Assembly: GCA_016784425.1 (NCBI GenBank)
Contig: JADHUQ010000114.1
Location: forward strand, 1 to 7,522
Source: Candidatus Delongbacteria bacterium
Lineage (GTDB): Bacteria; CAIWAD01; BS150m-G50
Reading direction: 5' to 3'
DNA: 7,522 bases
The translations under genes were made by a program, and so were the position numbers. The stretch's first letter is position 1; each line of letters opens with the position of its first letter. The notes under the pieces were generated by a model. That model had not been told where the DNA came from. It saw nothing but the letters and a program-made list of their open reading frames with translations, and searched no databases. Shown in pieces: positions 1-5,159 of this stretch.

Positions 1-1365
1 CAGGATCACCCGGCAATCCTCCTGCTCGATCAGGCTGACATAATCCTGCTGCAGCGCCTGTCGTTCCCGCAGGAGCATCACGCTGCCGGTCTGTAACAGC
101 AACGAGACCAGCAGGAGTAAAGCCGGCAGCCAGCGCCATCCAGGCTTCCGCCAGCCAGGGGCCGCCACCACGGCGGCAATCGGGACCAGCACCAGCAGCC
201 AGCGGGGACCCCAGTGAAAGCCAGTATGCAACGGCAACAGCAGTATAATCAATCCCAGGGAAAGCCAGAACAGCCATTGCAGTTCCCGCAGCTTTTCAGA
301 GACTGCCGGTTTGAGTTCATCCTGATCCAGCCAGCGGTGGCGGAGTGGCCGGAAAGCCATCACCAGCAGCGGTGCCGACGCCAACAGTGAAGCGTAAAGG
401 CCGAGGTGGTTTTGTATACCCGTATCGCTGTAGAAAAGATAGACCAGCCAGAGACCGTTTATTCCGAACAGACACAACAGCAACCTCCCGGTACGGTTAC
501 CGGCAGTCAGGGCACCGAACAGTCCCCCCATGACGGCAACGCCGACGAGGGGATAGCTGCGCAAAGGGACCAGCAGATACTCCAGTCGCTCCAGCACGGC
601 CAGGGGGCTCCAGGCTGCTTCCGGGTTGCTGCGATTGGCCACCCATTGCAGCGGTTGCCAGTAACCGGTGGTGAAATGATTCCAGCCCGCCCAGCACAAC
701 CCGATCACAACCAGGACCAGCAGCAACAGACCGGCGGAACGCCAGCGTCGTCGCCACAGCCAATAGAGCAGCAGGGCCAGTATAATCACCCCCGCTTCCA
801 GGCGAAACAGGGCAGCCAGCATCAACAGTGACCCGGCCACCAGCGGTGCTTCCAGGAAGGACAGAGCCAGCAGCACCACCGCCGCGGCGGCGAAGTGACT
901 CCACACCTGCAGCGCATAAAATAGTAACGGCGTGGCCAGCAACAACAGCAGGGTCAGGGGGTCGGTTGCGTTTAATCGTCGCAAAGCCCACAGCAGCACC
1001 CCCACCCAGAGCAGCATCAGCAACCGTACACCCCACTTCCCGGCAATGAAGTCAAAAGGCCGGTTTAAAGCTGGATAGAGCGAGCCGAACACGATGCGGG
1101 GACCCCGTTCAGTACGCAGGGCGAAAGGAGGTGGCACGGCGAAATAGTCGGCGGCGGGTGTCTGTGATTGCAGCCAGGGCAGTTCACCAAAAGCTGGATC
1201 ATCCGGGCTGCTGACCGCCAGCAGGTCGCCGTAATGGATCTGCCACCAGGTAAGACCACTGTCGATCACCCAGAAACGGTCCACCCGGGCGGTGCCGATC
1301 AGCAGCAGGATAACTGCCGCCAGCAACCATTTCAACCAGCCAGGGGAACTCATTGTGCTATTCAT
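1..1365 (-). CDS. Polytopic membrane protein, putative GT-C-like glycosyltransferase (3' end outside window)
   Basis: The frame starts at an ATG at 1365 and stays open for 455 codons to the left edge, so the C-terminus is missing. The product is very rich in Leu, Trp and Ala. About eleven hydrophobic segments are visible, near residues 11-28, 113-128, 137-153, 157-201 (probably two), 210-227, 272-288, 294-310, 321-337, 364-380, 386-402 and 411-430. A long extracytoplasmic loop follows the first segment (about 30-110) and contains an acidic motif, VIDSGLTWWQ (33-42), where GT-C enzymes usually carry their catalytic acid. HWGPRWLLVLVP (384-395) resembles the WGPR motif I associate with the LA_3751/LA_3752 family of putative glycosyltransferases. 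The likely role is transfer of a lipid-linked sugar at the inner membrane; substrate unknown. No clear Shine-Dalgarno precedes the ATG at 1365. A second ATG at 1353 and GTG codons at 1380 and 1383 are alternative starts, and an in-frame stop at 1407-1405 limits the frame. It lies beyond a terminator, so it is probably a separate transcription unit. The membrane-protein call is firm; the enzyme call is moderate. Confidence 0.72.
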   Translation of the reverse strand, partial: MNSTMSSPGWLKWLLAAVILLLIGTARVDRFWVIDSGLTWWQIHYGDLLAVSSPDDPAFGELPWLQSQTPAADYFAVPPPFALRTERGPRIVFGSLYPALNRPFDFIAGKWGVRLLMLLWVGVLLWALRRLNATDPLTLLLLLATPLLFYALQVWSHFAAAAVVLLALSFLEAPLVAGSLLMLAALFRLEAGVIILALLLYWLWRRRWRSAGLLLLVLVVIGLCWAGWNHFTTGYWQPLQWVANRSNPEAAWSPLAVLERLEYLLVPLRSYPLVGVAVMGGLFGALTAGNRTGRLLLCLFGINGLWLVYLFYSDTGIQNHLGLYASLLASAPLLVMAFRPLRHRWLDQDELKPAVSEKLRELQWLFWLSLGLIILLLPLHTGFHWGPRWLLVLVPIAAVVAAPGWRKPGWRWLPALLLLVSLLLQTGSVMLLRERQALQQDYVSLIEQEDCRVIL

Positions 1366-1423
1366 AAGGCAACAATTCACCACGAGGATTGAAGAAGGAT
1401 AAGTTCATTCAGCGATACCTGTT

Positions 1424-1443
1424 TTGCAGCAGATGACCTGCAA
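1424..1443. repeat. Inverted repeat TTGCAG-N8-CTGCAA upstream of the membrane-protein gene
   Basis: Perfect 6-base arms at 1424-1429 and 1438-1443 flank an 8-base centre, about 60 bases upstream of the start at 1365. A second small dyad, CAACGTGTTG (1441-1450), overlaps its edge. The size and place would suit an operator for the leftward gene, and the minus-strand arm TTGCAG also resembles a -35 hexamer, but no good -10 follows at 16-18 bases. A 6-base dyad can occur by chance, so the regulatory reading is only a guess. Confidence 0.25.
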
Positions 1444-1493
1444 CGTGTTGATGATTACTTCAGGCTGCGGGGTGAACAGATTTCCTTCTGCTC

Positions 1494-1531
1494 AAAAAAA
1501 ACCCCGCCGCAGCCAGAGCTGGAGGGCGGGG
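1494..1531 (-). terminator. Intrinsic (Rho-independent) terminator of the surface-protein operon
   Basis: Read leftward, a perfect 7-bp stem CCCCGCC/GGCGGGG (1531-1525 with 1508-1502) is followed at once by eight T residues (1501-1494). The loop holds a further small dyad (CCAG/CTGG, 1513-1522) that could lengthen the hairpin. It starts 25 bases after the stop codon of the lipoprotein gene. This is a textbook terminator for transcripts coming from the right, and it separates the operon from the membrane-protein gene starting at 1365. There is no T-tract on the other side of the stem, so it should act in one direction only. Confidence 0.9.
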
Positions 1532-1556
1532 TGCAAGATTCAAAGATCAGCTGCTC

Positions 1557-4112
1557 CTAGAAATTGTACTCCTGGGAAAGGAGGTAATAGTAAAGCTGCA
1601 TCAGCAGGTCGATGTCCCCCTCACTGTTGTCCATGAAGAAGAGGGGCAGACCGCTGTAAATGCTGTTGAAATTGACGCTGATGTTGCCGAAACCACCACC
1701 GAATTGAATATCTTCGTAAAAGGCTACCACCGGTTTCTCATGACTGTAAAGTGTCGGTGCGTAGCTGACGTGCACCTGCACCGTATCGGTAGGCTGCCAG
1801 TAGCTGGCTCCGGTCGAATCATAGCCCACATTGATATGCGAAACCCGCAGCATATGCTTGGTGCGGTCGTCGCTCCAGGCGATCGTACGGAACTCTGCAG
1901 TATCGGCCGGGAGACCCTGATTACGCCGGGTAAGGTTGATGATGCTGTGTACCTGGGTGATTTCCTTGTAGCGATCCAGGATTGCCCAGGGCCAGATCCA
2001 GCAACCGATCGAATCGGGCAACTCGCTCCACTCCGGATAGAGGCCGGGGGTGATCTGCGCGAAATCACCCGGTTTGTAGAGAACGGTGATCGTGTCGGGG
2101 AGGTGGGCGGTATAGGAGTCGAAAGTGTAAAGAGCAGTGGCAAAATCTTCCAGCGCCATCACCTCGGTTTCCTTCAATCCCAGCAGGGTTTCACCGGATG
2201 TCTCATCCGCATAAGCAATGAACCGGGCGGGGGGATTGGCGTCGAGGATCTGCTGCAATTTCTCGTCATCCATCCCCAGATCCCCGAACATGGGATCATC
2301 AAATTCTACCTGGGCGCCGATTAATGCGTCAATCGGGGTGGTAGGATTGGGACCGAGCGTCTGCGCCTGCATATAAATGGAGGATACGCCGAAATACTGC
2401 TGGAAGAGGGAGCCATCCGTATAGTTGAAACTGAACAGGAACGGTACCACCCCGACAATATTGTTCTGGCCCCAGGTGTTGAACTGGTTGCGCCAGCCAC
2501 TCATCAGCACGCGGCCACCCATATCCATGTATTCACTGAGGATACAGCCGGTCATGAAATTGTACTCGCTCTGGTCGCCGTTCTCCAGTCCGTAGTCATC
2601 GTTAAACCACATCACCTTGCGATAATGCTTCAGGAGATCATGCGGTACATTCTCCCGTGCTGCTCCATTGCTGATATCCAGATAGGCAACATTACCGTCG
2701 GCCGTATCGACACCACTGGTCGACAGGTTTTCGCTGATCAGGTGATAGTAGAAACTATCCAGTTCAGCCGTTGTGAAGACATTATCGTAGGGCCCGGCGT
2801 CGAAACGGGTCTGGTTCAGCACCAGGATGTCGCGATCGAACTGCATGGCCTGTACTTTGAATCGTACCCAGGCAGGCATCAGTGCCTCCTCGTAGCCATC
2901 GTCACGGACATGCACACTCAACTGGTAGGCACCACTCTCCAGGTTTTGCAGTGAAATGTAGGTTCTCCCGGTCCAGCCCCCTTCCGCGAAAGTATAGTCC
3001 TCCCAATCCACCAGATTATTCTCGTCAAGCGGAACTTCGGTGAAAAGATCGGCCCAGGTGGCGGAATCCGGTTCCACCAGCAGGGGATCGAACATGTCGT
3101 CGACGATGGTTTCATCGATCCGGTAGATCCGGTAGGCATACTGCAACGGGATCTTATAAAGCACCTGATCGTCGGGGTCGGTACCCTGGGTATAGAAGGT
3201 AATACCGTTCCAGCGTGCAGTGGTCTCTTCAGCGCTGAATTGATCCCTCAATACGATAGAGCGGGGATAATAGGCAGCCTCCTCAAAACCGGGATAAGGA
3301 TTGGTCTGGGTCGAATTGGAGCACCACCCCCCCTTGGCCCATTGGATTTCCGGGGTATTGGGCGCCTGGTTGGAGCGGTTGAAAATCCGGCTGATGATTG
3401 GGGAATAGGCGGCGTCGTTGTCGATTGCCCGCAGCCAGACGGCGTGGGGAGTGATCTGTCCCAGCTCAGTTGTCAGGTTGATCATGGCGAAGGTATTCCG
3501 GGTACGGATCCAATCTCCCGCCGGAATGGCGTTGGAATCGGGAACTGCACCGGCATAAAGCGGCTGATCGAAGTACTCGTATGCCTCCACAAAACCGTCC
3601 GGGTCACTGCCGTACCAGGCGATTATCGGCGCAAAGCTGAACAACGGCTCGTAGTGCACCCAACAGTCAATCCGGTAAGTCTGCCCCAGCAGCCAGGTGA
3701 AGTCGGCAGTGTGAGTCAGGCCGATAAACCGATGGGTGTTGGTATCAAAACTGTAGGCATCTTCCGGCACATACTCGACCGCCGTCCAGTCCACGCTGTC
3801 GCCAGGGAACGGAAAGAAGTAAACGGTCACGGTAGTGTCCAGTACTGCCAGGTTTTCATAAGAGATCAACTCGTACTCGTAGGTCTCACCCACAATCGGA
3901 GTATTGAAGAAGGAGCTGTCCGCCGGCTCTGCAACTTCCCATTGAAAATTGACAATCTCGTAATCTCCCTGCACCTCCTCGGCATCCGGATTGTCATTGA
4001 CAAATTCAACCGTCGGGCGCAGGTTTGCTGCGATGTCGCCTTCAATACGGCTGCAGGCAGTCAGCAGCAAAGCGAAGGCGGCGATTATCAGAAAGAAGTA
4101 ATGACGTTTCAT
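1557..4112 (-). CDS. Large lipoprotein with Ig/FN3-like repeats and degenerate GATase/ThuA-like domain
   Basis: The product is a complete 851-residue protein. Residues 1-20 form a lipoprotein signal peptide: KR, a hydrophobic core, and lipobox LTAC with Cys20. Ser at +2 is compatible with the outer membrane. Residues about 30-420 look like consecutive beta-sandwich modules. They contain the turns GSDPDG (168-173), RAIDNDAAYS (228-237), GTDPDD (310-315) and VRDDGY (402-407), typical of Ig/FN3/cadherin-like repeats. From RDILVLNQT (427) the pattern changes to an alternating alpha/beta fold: YRKVMWFNDDYG (497-508), then a helix and MDMGGRVLMSGW (529-540). It ends with VVAFYEDI (795-802) and a final helix. 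This matches the inactive glutamine-amidotransferase/ThuA-like domains common in FCB surface proteins. The nucleophile elbow has SGW rather than a Gly-Cys-Gly motif, so catalysis is unlikely. The gene is last in its operon, 15 bases after the barrel gene. A weak AGGGA (4122-4118) lies 5 bases before the ATG. The function is probably binding or scaffolding at the cell surface; no substrate can be named. Confidence 0.88.
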   Translation of the reverse strand: MKRHYFFLIIAAFALLLTACSRIEGDIAANLRPTVEFVNDNPDAEEVQGDYEIVNFQWEVAEPADSSFFNTPIVGETYEYELISYENLAVLDTTVTVYFFPFPGDSVDWTAVEYVPEDAYSFDTNTHRFIGLTHTADFTWLLGQTYRIDCWVHYEPLFSFAPIIAWYGSDPDGFVEAYEYFDQPLYAGAVPDSNAIPAGDWIRTRNTFAMINLTTELGQITPHAVWLRAIDNDAAYSPIISRIFNRSNQAPNTPEIQWAKGGWCSNSTQTNPYPGFEEAAYYPRSIVLRDQFSAEETTARWNGITFYTQGTDPDDQVLYKIPLQYAYRIYRIDETIVDDMFDPLLVEPDSATWADLFTEVPLDENNLVDWEDYTFAEGGWTGRTYISLQNLESGAYQLSVHVRDDGYEEALMPAWVRFKVQAMQFDRDILVLNQTRFDAGPYDNVFTTAELDSFYYHLISENLSTSGVDTADGNVAYLDISNGAARENVPHDLLKHYRKVMWFNDDYGLENGDQSEYNFMTGCILSEYMDMGGRVLMSGWRNQFNTWGQNNIVGVVPFLFSFNYTDGSLFQQYFGVSSIYMQAQTLGPNPTTPIDALIGAQVEFDDPMFGDLGMDDEKLQQILDANPPARFIAYADETSGETLLGLKETEVMALEDFATALYTFDSYTAHLPDTITVLYKPGDFAQITPGLYPEWSELPDSIGCWIWPWAILDRYKEITQVHSIINLTRRNQGLPADTAEFRTIAWSDDRTKHMLRVSHINVGYDSTGASYWQPTDTVQVHVSYAPTLYSHEKPVVAFYEDIQFGGGFGNISVNFNSIYSGLPLFFMDNSEGDIDLLMQLYYYLLSQEYNF

Positions 4113-4127
4113 TCTTTTCCCTAAAGG

Positions 4128-5147
4128 TTAGAATTGGTAATGCAGGGTAACGAACTTATGCGCTCCCATGTACTTGTTGAGGGTGTAGCCGAAGTCCGCG
4201 TTAAAAGCATTCCAGCTGATTCCGACCCCCCAGCTCATACCGTCGAAACTTAAAGTCCCATCCTCTTCCAGGATCGGGTATTCGACATAGGGATCCTTGT
4301 CGAGGTTGTTCTGGTAGTCTTCCCACTTGTAGCGCCGGAAACCGTTGATCTTCTTGCCATACCGGAGGGCGAGGAATTTGTTCCATTCATACTCCAGGCC
4401 GATGATCGCCAGTTCCAGGTTGTCGCTGGGATGACCAAACTGGAAACTCACTTCCAGGTTGTGGATATCGGTATGAATCGGTGTAGCACCGATACCGAAA
4501 CGGAATTCGATCGGCAAGGGATAGGGGGTCTCCACAAAGGTAAGGTCGGGGCCGAAGTTGGAGATCATCATCGCCAGCCGTACCGTCCGCCAGTTGGTGT
4601 CGTAATAGGTGCCAACATCGGCCGCCCAACCGACCGCGTTTTCACCGTAAGTTGATTCATTGATCAACTTGATAGTGGTCCCGACGGCAAACTTGTTGGT
4701 TAACCGCTGCGTCCAGGTTACCCCGATTGCAAGGTCTGTATAGTTGAACCGCTCACCGGTACCGCTGGAACGAATCGGCGTGGTGACATCCATCATGTCG
4801 GTGTACATGAAGGTTCCCGAAATCCCCAGTACTGAAATGACATTGCCACGACGCAAAAACGGTTTGGCGTAACCGAACCAATCCAGACTGAGCCCGACAC
4901 CATCGAACATCATCAGATGGGTGAAGGCGGTCTGCGGTTTTTCGAGCTGGATCAGACCGGCGGGGTTGTAGTAGAGCGCTGACACATCATCAGCCAGCGG
5001 TAGAAAAGCGTCCCCCATACCGGCGGCGCGGGCACTGATGCCCACCTTGAGGAAACTGGCACCCATCGTACCGGTTTTCACCTGCGCCAGCAGGGTAACC
5101 GGCAACATGAGCAGGATCATGACTAGCGTGGATCGCAATAATTTCAT
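4128..5147 (-). CDS. PorV/PorQ family outer-membrane beta-barrel protein
   Basis: The product is a complete 339-residue protein. Residues 1-21 are a Sec signal peptide (positive start, hydrophobic core, likely cut at LLA-QVK). Residues 32-65 carry the family hallmark: FLKVGISARAAGMGDAF, then LADDVSALYYNPAGL (51-65). The rest is alternating amphipathic strand pattern, and the last residue is Phe (HYQF), the usual outer-membrane insertion signal. In Bacteroidetes, PorV (LptO) is a FadL-like 14-strand barrel that receives T9SS cargo from the SprA translocon and hands it to the attachment complex. PorQ and other paralogues have related roles, and candidate FCB phyla carry many paralogues of unknown role. 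The ATG at 5147 is backed by a strong AGGAG six bases upstream. The gene sits directly after a protein with a T9SS-like C-terminal module, which suits a dedicated cargo carrier. A charged insertion (about 264-298, including YKWEDYQNNLDKDPY) precedes the final strands and is probably a surface loop. The family call is secure; whether it acts as PorV is inference. Confidence 0.9.
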   Translation of the reverse strand: MKLLRSTLVMILLMLPVTLLAQVKTGTMGASFLKVGISARAAGMGDAFLPLADDVSALYYNPAGLIQLEKPQTAFTHLMMFDGVGLSLDWFGYAKPFLRRGNVISVLGISGTFMYTDMMDVTTPIRSSGTGERFNYTDLAIGVTWTQRLTNKFAVGTTIKLINESTYGENAVGWAADVGTYYDTNWRTVRLAMMISNFGPDLTFVETPYPLPIEFRFGIGATPIHTDIHNLEVSFQFGHPSDNLELAIIGLEYEWNKFLALRYGKKINGFRRYKWEDYQNNLDKDPYVEYPILEEDGTLSFDGMSWGVGISWNAFNADFGYTLNKYMGAHKFVTLHYQF

Positions 5148-5151
5148 GTAA

Positions 5152-5159
5152 ATCTCCTA
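5152..5159 (-). promoter_or_regulatory. Ribosome binding site overlapping the upstream stop codon
   Basis: AGGAGAT (5158-5152) lies six bases (counted from the AGGAG core) before the ATG at 5147. It shares its first two bases with the TAG stop (5159-5157) of the secreted-protein gene. It is the best Shine-Dalgarno in the window and fixes the start of the barrel gene. The overlap suggests ribosomes ending the upstream gene reload here, coupling translation of cargo and barrel. Confidence 0.8.

Noticed and set aside
406..831. Plus-strand frame of 141 codons rich in Gln and Pro
   Set aside because: The Gln runs are the complement of Leu codons (CTG) in the membrane-protein gene on the other strand; no start signal is present.
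700..960. Repeated CAGCAG/CAGCAAC units resembling a short tandem repeat
   Set aside because: The units are irregular and match Leu-rich membrane helices encoded on the minus strand, so codon content explains them.
497..1036. Minus-strand frame of 179 codons in the left region
   Set aside because: It overlaps the continuous 455-codon membrane-protein frame in a different phase. Its Gly/Ala/Arg-rich product has no membrane pattern or motif, whereas the 455-codon frame shows regular hydrophobic helices.
3240..4124. Plus-strand open frame of 294 codons opposite the lipoprotein gene
   Set aside because: It is fully antisense to a gene with signal peptide, lipobox and domain structure. Its product lacks a signal, recognisable motif or ribosome binding site, and its composition (Gly, Ile, Val, Arg) is what a mirror of a coding frame gives.
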